From Bifidobacterium reuteri DSM 23975 (GTDB taxonomy: Bacteria > Actinomycetota > Actinomycetes > Actinomycetales > Bifidobacteriaceae), in NCBI RefSeq assembly GCF_000741695.1, contig NZ_JGZK01000003.1, positions 62,001-126,000 of the forward strand: 64,000 bases of DNA, given 5' to 3'. The notes below the pieces were generated by a model. That model saw only the letters and a list, made by a program, of their open reading frames with translations, did no database searches and was not told the origin of the DNA. A program made the translations under genes and the position numbers. Below, one piece after another: positions 46,128 to 54,323 of the stretch (its first letter is position 1; every line of letters begins with the position of its first letter).

Positions 46128-47113
46128 CGGTCCGGCCTTTCAGAGAGGAACCATCCCATGAGCTCGAGATGGTGCATGATGCACAGTTTCTTGATGGTCG
46201 GCAATCCTGGGTATGTACCGGTCTTCGCGTGACCGATGAGCTTCTGCAAGCCTATTGTCTGGTGCGCCTGCTTCATATCGTTGCGCTGTATATGCCATGC
46301 ATCCAGCATCCGCACTGTCTGCACGAATTTCTCCGGCGTCTCATGGGCATCGTCGCTTACATCGGACACAAAGTGATGAACGCGAAGATTCCATTCATCG
46401 TCGAAATACACGATATGAAGCGCGACAGCCTTGGGCATTCCCCCGCGTTCGTCATAGTTATCGCCAACTATTGAATAATCGCCGAATCCCTCGTACTTGT
46501 CGGTATACCACAGATGGTCATCAGAGAAGAACTCGTCTTGATATTCTTCTTCCCCGTACGCGGCGTTATTCTCACGCTTGATGAATGGGTCGGAGAACAG
46601 AATTCTCTTCGCGACAATTCCATTACGTTTCAGATCACGGGTAAGTCGTTCACTATCCGAAGCCGCGACAGCATGAAAAACGAAATTGCGTAGTTCCTTG
46701 ATACGACCGCGATCATTTTCGGAGACAAAGACGATGCCCCTGTCTTTCATCAAAGCGGAATCGGCATTTTGAACCTGCTGTGCGACTGTCGTAGCGTCAT
46801 TGTTCAGCAGTACTGCCGGAAAGATAGTTCCCCGTTCCCCTATCAGCGGATCCGGCTCATTATGACCATATATGTCAAATAGGCTGTCGAGATCAGTGGC
46901 AGCGGTCAGATCTCCCACGTCTGGATTCAGAACAACGCCTAAGGCACCGCCTTCACACTCACGGAACATACGCAACGTCTGCCGAAGTTGAGGCATATCT
47001 CGTATCGGCTCGATGACAGGCACCACCTGTAAGGGAAGTTTTCCCGCCATCAGCAGTTCCCGAAGCGCAAGCAATTCATACTGTCGCGCTCTAAGATAGG
47101 GATAATAAGGCAT
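46124..47113 (-). CDS. sce7725-family-like protein (Beta-protein type)
   Basis: 329 residues. The opening PYYPYLRARQYELLALREL and the following VVPVIEPIRD match what I recall of the uncharacterised sce7725 family, related to the phage Beta-protein family. No catalytic motif can be assigned. A good site (AAGGGGG) precedes the ATG. It sits 27 bases after the sce7726-like gene and is coupled to the RES gene, so it is probably a linking or sensing partner. Function unknown. Confidence 0.72.
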   Translation of the reverse strand: MPYYPYLRARQYELLALRELLMAGKLPLQVVPVIEPIRDMPQLRQTLRMFRECEGGALGVVLNPDVGDLTAATDLDSLFDIYGHNEPDPLIGERGTIFPAVLLNNDATTVAQQVQNADSALMKDRGIVFVSENDRGRIKELRNFVFHAVAASDSERLTRDLKRNGIVAKRILFSDPFIKRENNAAYGEEEYQDEFFSDDHLWYTDKYEGFGDYSIVGDNYDERGGMPKAVALHIVYFDDEWNLRVHHFVSDVSDDAHETPEKFVQTVRMLDAWHIQRNDMKQAHQTIGLQKLIGHAKTGTYPGLPTIKKLCIMHHLELMGWFLSERPDR

Positions 47114-47140
47114 TCTTCAACCCCCTTGTTGCTACATCAC

Positions 47141-47824
47141 CTATGCTCGAAGAGCCCCTATCTCCGGCACGCTCCTCATCTTATCGTAAGCAAAGTATAA
47201 GGAGATACGTGATTCCTCGGGGAACCGTTCCAAATCTTCGCGAGTCCACGCATTCCGCTGTTTGACTGCGTTCATAACCAATGATTGCGCCTTCAACACA
47301 GGAATGGTCAGGAACATTTCACGGCAAGCACCATAGAACATAGCTGGAGACACGTCAGGCACGGCGCCGAACTCAGTTTGCAAGATCTTCGTATACTCGG
47401 GCTTACGCAGCACCTTCAGCAGTTCGATCAGGCTCAGAGCATCGTTGTGTTCGCTCGGCTTCAGCACGCATTTGAGAGCATTGCGACGCGTCATAACATA
47501 GATGCCGACATGCTTACCGAATTCGGGCATGGCAGCGAGGCACTCGCGCAAACATGCTAGCTTCTCCTCGGGAATCACCACGTTCACATATGAGAACACC
47601 GTGTAATAATCCCGAAGCTGCCCTTCGAGACGCTCGAACGTGTCGAGATCGGACTTAATCTCGTACACCGTTCCACGTCCGTTGATAATCACCGTATCCG
47701 CTATGGATCCAGCTACCCGAAACTGGCGGAACCCTTTCGAGGTTCGAAAACTATGCGAATGCAACAGCAGACGATACGCTACCGCATCCTGATAGAACGC
47801 TTCATCTCTCGCAACATTATTCAT
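47141..47824 (-). CDS. sce7726-family-like protein with PD-(D/E)XK nuclease-like motif
   Basis: 227 residues from ATG 47824; a TTG five codons upstream is an alternative start. The segment SIADTVIINGRGTVYEIKSD holds a D-x11-E-x-K arrangement (about D43, E55, K57), the core of PD-(D/E)XK nucleases, followed by DTFERLEGQLRDYY, which is characteristic of the sce7726 family. The C-terminal third is helical. It is the first gene of the sce7726-sce7725-RES cassette; an AT-rich TATATATA tract lies 16-26 bases upstream and may be its promoter. Confidence 0.75.
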   Translation of the reverse strand: MNNVARDEAFYQDAVAYRLLLHSHSFRTSKGFRQFRVAGSIADTVIINGRGTVYEIKSDLDTFERLEGQLRDYYTVFSYVNVVIPEEKLACLRECLAAMPEFGKHVGIYVMTRRNALKCVLKPSEHNDALSLIELLKVLRKPEYTKILQTEFGAVPDVSPAMFYGACREMFLTIPVLKAQSLVMNAVKQRNAWTREDLERFPEESRISLYFAYDKMRSVPEIGALRA

Positions 47825-47853
47825 ACCCAACGCACTCAATCCTATATATATAA

Positions 47854-48516
47854 TTATCTTGATATTTCTCCCAGCTGTCTAGAAATACCACGTATTGCAT
47901 GTTCAATATTTTTCAATTCCGGATTATCCCCTCCAGAATGAGTTGGACCTGTGGCGGCAGCAGGAATAGGCGCTTTTATGCAATCATATGTAAGAGAGTC
48001 ACAATAATCTTTCCTATCGGCTTCTCTCCGCCAAGAATAGTGGACCTCTATCTTCCCTTGCAATGGAGCGCCATCGACGACGTCACCTTGTCCGTCCGTA
48101 ATAATCCAATACACACGTTTGCTAGCTTCCGGCATAAGGTCAAATGGAGTTTCCATAAACCAACGAAGATGATCCGAGATGTAATGATTATCGTCAATCA
48201 TAATGAAATCTTGATTAACAAGTCGAATAGTTATTGACCTTGCTGCAGTACCACCTGTGTTTTTTAACTTCAAATCCCAAGCACCGGAACCACCAATACT
48301 CGGGATAACATCCATCGAGATATAAGGACGATTTCTGTCTTCACTTTCCCTTTGAGATTGTTTGGAAGATTCACGCACCTGAACAGATGCTTGATGAATT
48401 TGGCAAGCCGTAAAAATTAATGTAAGCACAACACCAACTGCCCCAATGATAGCCGAGACGCCCTGGGCAACATCTGTCCACATCGGAGTGTCAGAAAGGC
48501 AAAGATACATCAACAT
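47854..48516 (-). CDS. Membrane-anchored protein of unknown function in the BREX cargo
   Basis: 220 residues. A single N-terminal membrane helix (VSAIIGAVGVVLTLIFTACQI) is followed by a charged coiled segment and a beta-rich domain (YISMDVIPSIGGSGAWDLKL, KNTGGTAARSITIRLV). No family recognised. It begins 10 bases after the pglX stop and ends 30 bases before the sce7726-like gene, all on the same strand. Base composition is clearly AT-rich compared with pglX flanks, a sign of separate origin. The start could also be at 48510 or 48483. Confidence 0.7.
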   Translation of the reverse strand: MLMYLCLSDTPMWTDVAQGVSAIIGAVGVVLTLIFTACQIHQASVQVRESSKQSQRESEDRNRPYISMDVIPSIGGSGAWDLKLKNTGGTAARSITIRLVNQDFIMIDDNHYISDHLRWFMETPFDLMPEASKRVYWIITDGQGDVVDGAPLQGKIEVHYSWRREADRKDYCDSLTYDCIKAPIPAAATGPTHSGGDNPELKNIEHAIRGISRQLGEISR

Positions 48517-48525
48517 CTTTAGAAG

Positions 48526-51500
48526 TCATTCCTTTCCCAACGGGTTGGTGGGCCAGGTCCAGGATTGGACGGTTTTGCGCTTGGCTTCGATGGGCTTGAT
48601 GGTGCGGACGGCGGCACCCATACGCAGGTAGTTGACCAGCACGCCGTCATCGAGGTCGATGGGGAGATTGGCGGTGGCGAGCGGGTAGAGGATGTCGCGC
48701 TCGTAACTGGTGCATTCGGTGATGGCGGTGCGCAGCTTTTCGCCCTTGCGGACTTCGGCCGGCTTGCCGGAGGCGAGCAGGGCTTCGGACTGGGCGTTGA
48801 GCTTGCCAGTGAACTCGCGCAGGTATTTCAGCACGGTGTTCGTGGTGGCGGGCGTGTACCGGTGCAGGTAGACGAGCGCCTTGAACGTGCCCTTGTTGTC
48901 GGTACGGCTGGAGTACATCCAGTAGATCGGCCGGTTCTTGTACATCTTGACATGATCGTCGTAGAAATCCGTGGCGAAATACTTCCGCAACGGCTTGCCG
49001 AGCACCTGTTCGATATAGGCGATGTTCTCGTTCACATGCTGCTCGCCGAGCGATGCGGCAAGGAACGTGCGGAAGCGGGCGGCGAGATCGTCCTCGAACC
49101 ATTCGTCGTCGGTGATGGGAATGACGTTGTCCGCATCCGGCTCGAACGTGGGGTTCGGGATCTGCGCGTGATAATCATCGATGGTTTCGTCTTGGGAGGC
49201 GAGGATCAGGCCCGGCTTGTCGAGACTATAGCGCCCGAACATGCAGCCGACCGCGTAGGAGATGATCTCCTTGACGACGTCGACGGCCATCTTCGCATCA
49301 CGCTCGGCGGGCGTGTCCTTCGGATAGGCGAACGCCGGATTGCGCTTCAGCGAGACGCGCTCGATCGGCACGTCGCACGGCACCTCGTCACGCGCGCCAT
49401 ACGCATCCGCCACCAACTCGTTGTTGCGGATCTCGCGCTGGCGCTGCGATTCAGCAATCTGCTTGCAATGTGCGATATAGGCGGGAATCGCCTCAGCCAG
49501 CACAACATCTCGGCTCCCTCTGACGAGGGAGCTGTCAGCCTGCGGCTGACTGAGGGAGAGGCCATTCAACACATTCAAGTTCTTGAAATCCCACGAAGTT
49601 TCGTAGGAGTCCCAATCATGACGAGAAATCTCGACTAAAGCATCAACTTCTGAACAATCAACTTGATCACAGATAGGAGTATAGCCAACCGGTCCCTGCA
49701 TATAGTGTGTAGACGATCCCAGTATATTCAATATCTGAACAGCAAAAGAACTATTCATAATAGACAAAAGCACATCTGGATTACCACTCTCTGAATAAGA
49801 GAGGAAGCCACTAGTCTGATCACATATGAATCCAGCTCCATCAAAACGAAACGAGGGATCTCCGGAAGTTACCGTAGACCACGAAACAGACGGCAAAAAA
49901 TATAATTCGGTATTTTGCGCTCTCGAACGCGGTTTCCCACCATTTCCGGTACCAAAAAATCTAATTTCAGAGCCGTCGTTCTCCCAATTGACAACATATT
50001 CACGATTCCCGTACCACTTCCGAAATTCACCACCTTTGTTGTAGGAGAACCACCGTTTGCGACTCACAACAGATTCTTTGCCCGACAAGCAACCGAATAA
50101 ATTACGTGATTGACTAACTTCCCACCATTCACGTAAGAATCTCGGATTATCAGCGGTTGCCAATCCCTGTCGTGGCTTCACATAATTTACAAGACGAGTC
50201 CCATATCCAAAAGCATCTCTCATTGATTTCGACAACCAATAAGCTAATGGAGATTCAGGAATCTGTGCAAAATCATGCTGGTTAACAGTGAAAAGCAGAC
50301 CGTTATTCGCCCCCTTGACGGCACCGGCACAGGTACGCGCTTGGTCTTCATCTCCATGCACGTCAACCAATCGCAGATACGTACCCTTGCCTTTAGAAGC
50401 ACCATTGCGAATGGTGAATGCCGTGGTGGAGACGACTTCGCCGCCAATGCTGTCGAACGCTCCGGCACCGAGATGTGCCATCGTTTCGATGGAGTGCTTT
50501 GCGAGCAGTCCCTTGCGCAGGTTCTCGAACGAGGAGAGGAACATCCAGCTTTGCATCGTGATCATGCCGAGCAGGGCGTTCGGTTTGATGAGTTGCAGGT
50601 TGCGCAGGATGAACGCGGCGAACAGATCCTTGTTGCCGTCCGGGTAATGCTCGTTCACATACTCCTTGAGTTCACCGCCCATGTTGCTTGAACCCATATA
50701 CGGCGGGTTGGCGACGACCGCGGCGTACTTACGAGCGAGGTAGGCAGTTTGGGCGAGGACGGTGTGGGCGCGGTCGGCGAGGGGGTCGGAGAAGAGGGAG
50801 GTCTCTCCCCCAGTCAGCTCCGCTGACAGCCCCCTCATCAGAGGGGGCCAAGAAGACGAATCTTCGTCTGCTTCATCAGAGGGGGCCGAGAACGCAGCAA
50901 CCAAATAGGTCAAATCAGTTGAGGGCTGGATGAGGGAGCCGTAGATGTCGGCGTGCTGGTAGGTGTTCCAGGTGTCGGCGTCGAAGGTCACGTCGTACAG
51001 ATCGTTGAGCTCCTGCACTTCCGTGTCGGTGAAGTACTCGGGCGTGATGCGCTGGATGTTCGGCTGCACCTGCTTGCGGAAGAAGCGACGATAGCGGCCG
51101 CGCGCCTTCATGGTCAGGGCGAAGGCGGCGAGGTTGGCTGCGCGCTCGTCGATTTCCATGCCGAACAGGTTGTGCTGCAATATGAGCCCGGGAATCTCGT
51201 TGGCGGAGTAGCCGGCCTCGTCGTAGATGTCGTAGAGCAGGTCGAACGCATAGGTGAGCATGTGGCCGGAACCGCATGCGGGGTCACAGACGGTGAGGTC
51301 TTCGGGGGTGGCGATCTTGAGGATTGCTTGCTGGGATGTTTCTCTCCCTCCGTCAGCTTCGCTGACACCTCCCTCATCAGAGGGAGGCATAATGGACTGC
51401 TGGGGGTCTCTCCCCCACCCGGCTACGCCGGGAGCCCCCTCAGCCGAGGGGGCCGAGGATGAGTCGATGTAGTATTCCCACGATTCGTGCAGACGGGATT

Positions 51501-52329
51501 CGGGATGGTTCTGGGTCCACAGGCGGCCGACCGTGTTCTGTACGAGGTATCGTACGATCCAGTCGGGCGTGAACAGCTGGGTGGCGGCGGGAATTTCGGC
51601 GGCACCGGCCTTCTTCGACTTCTTGAAGCCGGCCATCACCTCGTCCTTGCGTTCGGCGATGTAGAACTGGTAGAGCCAGCCGATGATCTCCACGGTTCCT
51701 TGGCCCTCATCACCCACGCAGTCGGCGACGGACATCGCCTCTACGGCGCGGCGCAGCACGGAATCGGAGGCGAGCAGATCGGCGGGCAGCAACAGTTCGT
51801 CGGCCGCGCCGGATTCGTCGAACATGAATGGCATGAACCGGTGCCAGTAGTCGCAGTAGGCGCGCAGCAGAAGACCGTAGGCGTCGCCCTGCGGGTCGTT
51901 GCTCGTCTTGGTGCCGTCCAGCAGCGCCTGGATGGTCGGCATCACCTTGGCTTTCGCGCCGACGTTGCCGAACACGCTCTCGTCGAACTCCCCGCGTTTG
52001 GCGGCCGACAGCACGCCCGGCAGCGCATTCGGATTGTCCGCGTCATCGCCGGACACCACATGCGGCATGGTGAACTCGTTCGCATCCATGTACCGCAGGG
52101 CGATGATCCGGTTGAACCAGCGGTACGCATGCCGCTCGGCGGTTTTCGCACGACCTTCCTCGCCGCCGCCGTTGGCGCGGATCTCCTCCTCCAGTTTGGC
52201 GAATGCGCGAGGATTGTCCACGCGCGCCGCAGACGCCGGCTCCATCGCCGCATCCAGCTTCGCACGCACCGCCTTGATGAGCTCCACACGCGCCCCGGCC
52301 GCAAACGCCTGCAACTTACTCGTGTTCAT
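48526..52329 (-). CDS. pglX: BREX adenine-specific DNA methyltransferase PglX
   Basis: 1267 residues. It methylates host DNA to mark self in BREX. The SAM-binding motif is TVCDPACGSGHMLTYAFDLL (about residue 345) and the catalytic motif is AAVVANPPYMG. The C-terminal target-recognition region spans about residues 670-920; its DNA (49565-50310) is much AT-richer than either side. Four short palindromic repeats are inserted in frame: two before the SAM motif, one (plus a partial copy) before NPPY, one after the recognition region. The frame is intact, so the protein may be functional. The start at 52329 has GAGGAG upstream. Confidence 0.93.
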   Translation of the reverse strand: MNTSKLQAFAAGARVELIKAVRAKLDAAMEPASAARVDNPRAFAKLEEEIRANGGGEEGRAKTAERHAYRWFNRIIALRYMDANEFTMPHVVSGDDADNPNALPGVLSAAKRGEFDESVFGNVGAKAKVMPTIQALLDGTKTSNDPQGDAYGLLLRAYCDYWHRFMPFMFDESGAADELLLPADLLASDSVLRRAVEAMSVADCVGDEGQGTVEIIGWLYQFYIAERKDEVMAGFKKSKKAGAAEIPAATQLFTPDWIVRYLVQNTVGRLWTQNHPESRLHESWEYYIDSSSAPSAEGAPGVAGWGRDPQQSIMPPSDEGGVSEADGGRETSQQAILKIATPEDLTVCDPACGSGHMLTYAFDLLYDIYDEAGYSANEIPGLILQHNLFGMEIDERAANLAAFALTMKARGRYRRFFRKQVQPNIQRITPEYFTDTEVQELNDLYDVTFDADTWNTYQHADIYGSLIQPSTDLTYLVAAFSAPSDEADEDSSSWPPLMRGLSAELTGGETSLFSDPLADRAHTVLAQTAYLARKYAAVVANPPYMGSSNMGGELKEYVNEHYPDGNKDLFAAFILRNLQLIKPNALLGMITMQSWMFLSSFENLRKGLLAKHSIETMAHLGAGAFDSIGGEVVSTTAFTIRNGASKGKGTYLRLVDVHGDEDQARTCAGAVKGANNGLLFTVNQHDFAQIPESPLAYWLSKSMRDAFGYGTRLVNYVKPRQGLATADNPRFLREWWEVSQSRNLFGCLSGKESVVSRKRWFSYNKGGEFRKWYGNREYVVNWENDGSEIRFFGTGNGGKPRSRAQNTELYFLPSVSWSTVTSGDPSFRFDGAGFICDQTSGFLSYSESGNPDVLLSIMNSSFAVQILNILGSSTHYMQGPVGYTPICDQVDCSEVDALVEISRHDWDSYETSWDFKNLNVLNGLSLSQPQADSSLVRGSRDVVLAEAIPAYIAHCKQIAESQRQREIRNNELVADAYGARDEVPCDVPIERVSLKRNPAFAYPKDTPAERDAKMAVDVVKEIISYAVGCMFGRYSLDKPGLILASQDETIDDYHAQIPNPTFEPDADNVIPITDDEWFEDDLAARFRTFLAASLGEQHVNENIAYIEQVLGKPLRKYFATDFYDDHVKMYKNRPIYWMYSSRTDNKGTFKALVYLHRYTPATTNTVLKYLREFTGKLNAQSEALLASGKPAEVRKGEKLRTAITECTSYERDILYPLATANLPIDLDDGVLVNYLRMGAAVRTIKPIEAKRKTVQSWTWPTNPLGKE
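49512..49560 (+). repeat. Double-hairpin repeat inside pglX (copy A)
   Basis: GGCTCCCTC-TGAC-GAGGGAGC, then GTCAGC-CTGC-GGCTGAC, then TGAGGGAGAG. It adds about 16 in-frame codons at residues 923-939, right after the target-recognition region. Orientation opposite to copies B-D. Confidence 0.85.
50803..50849 (-). repeat. Double-hairpin repeat inside pglX (copy B, with adjoining partial copy)
   Basis: Same family, with compensated arms (CCCCCTC/GAGGGGG and GTCAGC/GCTGAC). It is followed to 50888 by an AGACGAA-TC-TTCGTCT hairpin and a truncated second end (CATCAGAGGGGGCCGAG). It lies just ahead of the NPPY motif coding region, in frame. Confidence 0.85.
51342..51388 (-). repeat. Double-hairpin repeat inside pglX (copy C)
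   Basis: A 47-bp copy with CCTCCCTC/GAGGGAGG and GTCAGC-GAA-GCTGAC stems, translated in frame as part of the linker before the SAM-binding motif. Confidence 0.87.
51408..51454 (-). repeat. Double-hairpin repeat inside pglX (copy D)
   Basis: A 47-bp copy 19 bases from copy C. Its second stem has changed on both arms (CCCGGC-GTA-GCCGGG instead of GTCAGC-GAA-GCTGAC), so base pairing is kept although the sequence differs. Confidence 0.87.
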
Positions 52330-52472
52330 CCGCTCTACTCTCCTCGTCAAGCCCTCATCATCGCGAACCGATGCACGGCCCTACAGACTGCACATACAAA
52401 GCACCATCATAGCGGCGGCCACTCAATATCGCGGCAATCACATACGGTCGGCAGCATCATGCGATAGCAAAG

Positions 52473-53138
52473 TCAGGTAAGTCTCCGCCTGTACAGCGTA
52501 TGAACATCGTCATAATGCCTATAGGGAATGCGGGCAGCATCCAACTGACTCTCCATAACAGGGTCTCTTCGTCCATACAGTATGACCTTGGATGGCATGA
52601 GCGTATGAACTTTGACCGCATAAGAGAAATCACCCTCTGCGGTCGGCTCGCATCCGAGCGTTCCGGAAGCCGCCATGACACCCTCCGTCACATTGAGCAG
52701 ACACACCAACGTTGACGGCAGCCCTATGCGCAGATTCTGGACAAGTTTGATCCCATTAACCGCAAGCACCGCATCGAACAACTGATTGAGCAGGATAATC
52801 AACCGCTGCCATTCGATATCCATATCCGCAGTGACGGTTACATCCGATCCAATCACGCCCATAAACGGCCTATACTCGTCCAGTTCTTCCAATACTTGCT
52901 CTAGACGTGGATAGATACGGTCATCCGAACAGTAAAAACAGAGTACGGTATGAGCCGGATCGGAAACGAGTTGGGACCCTCGTTCCCGGTACGTCACCAC
53001 CAAATCCGGCCACTCATTCAAATACCATTCAGGCTGCATCAATGGAAATCCTTGATCATCACAGCGAACGCCGTGTTCCTCAAGATATCGAGAATACTCA
53101 TCAATCAAAGCCAATATATCCGTCAAAGCACTGATCAT
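52473..53138 (-). CDS. Unknown protein, possibly DUF4417-like
   Basis: 221 residues, soluble. A central stretch (RIYPRLEQVLEELDEYRPFM, then SDVTVTADMDIEWQRL and GIKLVQNLRIGLPST) has the rhythm of DUF4417, a phage- and island-associated family of unknown function, but I am not certain. Its start overlaps the stop of the upstream small gene by ATGA. It is the gene nearest pglX in the brxC-pglX cargo block, with a 143-base gap in between. Confidence 0.6.
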   Translation of the reverse strand: MISALTDILALIDEYSRYLEEHGVRCDDQGFPLMQPEWYLNEWPDLVVTYRERGSQLVSDPAHTVLCFYCSDDRIYPRLEQVLEELDEYRPFMGVIGSDVTVTADMDIEWQRLIILLNQLFDAVLAVNGIKLVQNLRIGLPSTLVCLLNVTEGVMAASGTLGCEPTAEGDFSYAVKVHTLMPSKVILYGRRDPVMESQLDAARIPYRHYDDVHTLYRRRLT

Positions 53139-53494
53139 GCAGCCATCCCCAGTTCCGGCGGGTTCATCAACGTCACCGAAGACTCGGGCATCATGTCTTC
53201 CAGCAAGCGCACCGCTTGCAATACACGATGTCGAAGAAACATCTGCACTACACTGCCACGAGATTGCACCACAAAATCACAAATCACAGCGATATCGGCA
53301 CTACCCGCCAAGCGAGCGACAAGCACGTCAGCATCCTTCTGTGAATTCAACGACAGAAGCTCAGTGAGCGTGACGTACCGATGCTTTCCATTACCATCGA
53401 AAAGGCAATCCGGATGACCCGCTTCCAGGTAGAACGAATCATAGGCTTTCGGTTCAAGAGAAACAGTAGATTCCGGCCGATGATCCCAAAACAC
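53135..53494 (-). CDS. Small unknown protein
   Basis: 119 residues from a GTG start at 53494 without a clear ribosome site. The same frame stays open and protein-like upstream (EKGQNEKTYQLIGVFWD) but has no ATG, GTG or TTG before a stop at 53585, so this may be a 5'-damaged gene. No family recognised. Coupled by ATGA to the downstream 221-residue gene. Confidence 0.5.
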   Translation of the reverse strand: MFWDHRPESTVSLEPKAYDSFYLEAGHPDCLFDGNGKHRYVTLTELLSLNSQKDADVLVARLAGSADIAVICDFVVQSRGSVVQMFLRHRVLQAVRLLEDMMPESSVTLMNPPELGMAA

Positions 53495-53532
53495 GCCAAT
53501 TAGTTGATATGTTTTTTCATTTTGCCCCTTCT

Positions 53533-53883
53533 CTACAGTTCGATAACCACACCAGTGTTGTAGTCGACCGCGCGACGGGCGAAATCATCCAACTTGCGGT
53601 AAATCTCAGCCAATCGAGGCGTAATCGGCTGCTCAAGACGAGCCTCAAGCCACCCAGCTAGTAGACGACACTGGCGCGCGTCGAGAAAATCCACATCATA
53701 AGGACCAATCAACGAGGCACATAACGTATTGACGGGATCGACAAAATCCTCATCAAGCAAATATCGATCAGAATCTGCTGTCATACGAAAAATCTCGACC
53801 TGCGAAGCCGGTCTTCCCATCCGCTGCGGTATTCTATGCCAAAATTCAACATCGTTGAAGTTATGGAACAAAGCGAACATCAT
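53533..53883 (-). CDS. Small unknown protein
   Basis: 116 residues, starting MMFALFHNFNDVEFWHRIPQ. No membrane segment and no known motif. It begins right after the stop of the preceding small ORF and is followed by another small unknown gene, giving a run of three or four short AT-richer genes typical of cargo in defence islands. Confidence 0.55.
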   Translation of the reverse strand: MMFALFHNFNDVEFWHRIPQRMGRPASQVEIFRMTADSDRYLLDEDFVDPVNTLCASLIGPYDVDFLDARQCRLLAGWLEARLEQPITPRLAEIYRKLDDFARRAVDYNTGVVIEL

Positions 53884-53885
53884 AA

Positions 53886-54116
53886 CTACATGTCCTTTCG
53901 CTTGAGAATCTTGAAATGAGTTTCCGGATCTGTTCCAGGAGTTCCATCAAGTTTGACAAACTCACTTGAATGGCGGTCAATTATGCGCAAGTACCCAGCA
54001 ATCATGTCAGCTAGAACGATGTAATCACGGCCAACATATTTGTATTTATAACCTTTCTTACGCCCATCCAGAGGAGAGCAAAAAGTTTCATCTCGGCGAA
54101 ACGCTTGACGATGCAA
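53886..54116 (-). pseudogene. Small ORF, probably 5'-truncated
   Basis: The open frame gives 76 residues only if a TTG at 54116 is used. The believable part starts around KYKYVGRDYIVLADMIAGYL and ends FKILKRKDM. The first 17 or so codons are the reverse of a plus-strand gene fragment, so the true 5' end was probably lost at a junction near 54065. Family unknown. Confidence 0.4.
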
Positions 54117-54205
54117 TCAAGTCCATGCTGAAAGACCGATCTGAGGTCTACCGGCTCATCGTATGGCGTCCCTCACCTGCGGAACTTGAGCAAGTGCAGC
54201 GATGA
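54064..54205 (+). pseudogene. 3' fragment of a plus-strand gene
   Basis: Reading on the plus strand gives HPEESKKFHLGETLDDAIKS, MLKDRSEVYRLIVW and RPSPAELEQVQR then a stop. Codon use is host-like and the text looks like a natural protein C-terminus, but there is no start or upstream body. It is the only plus-strand coding trace inside the island and marks a recombination scar. The gap 54206-54323 holds only the hairpin below. Confidence 0.5.
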
Positions 54206-54289
54206 GGACCCACGACGAGCAATTCCAAGCGGTGAGGACAGCTATAGCATGGCCATCGGCATTGTCCGTCCCCTCGCTTGAGGATTTTT

Positions 54290-54317
54290 GATGTGGGGAT
54301 CTTTTCGGCCCCACATC
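54290..54317. terminator. Hairpin downstream of the Sel1-repeat gene
   Basis: GATGTGGGG pairs with CCCCACATC over a 10-base loop, seven bases from the stop of the minus-strand Sel1 gene. Good stem; on the minus strand it is followed by A-rich sequence instead of a T-run. Confidence 0.55.
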
Positions 54318-54323
54318 AATCAA

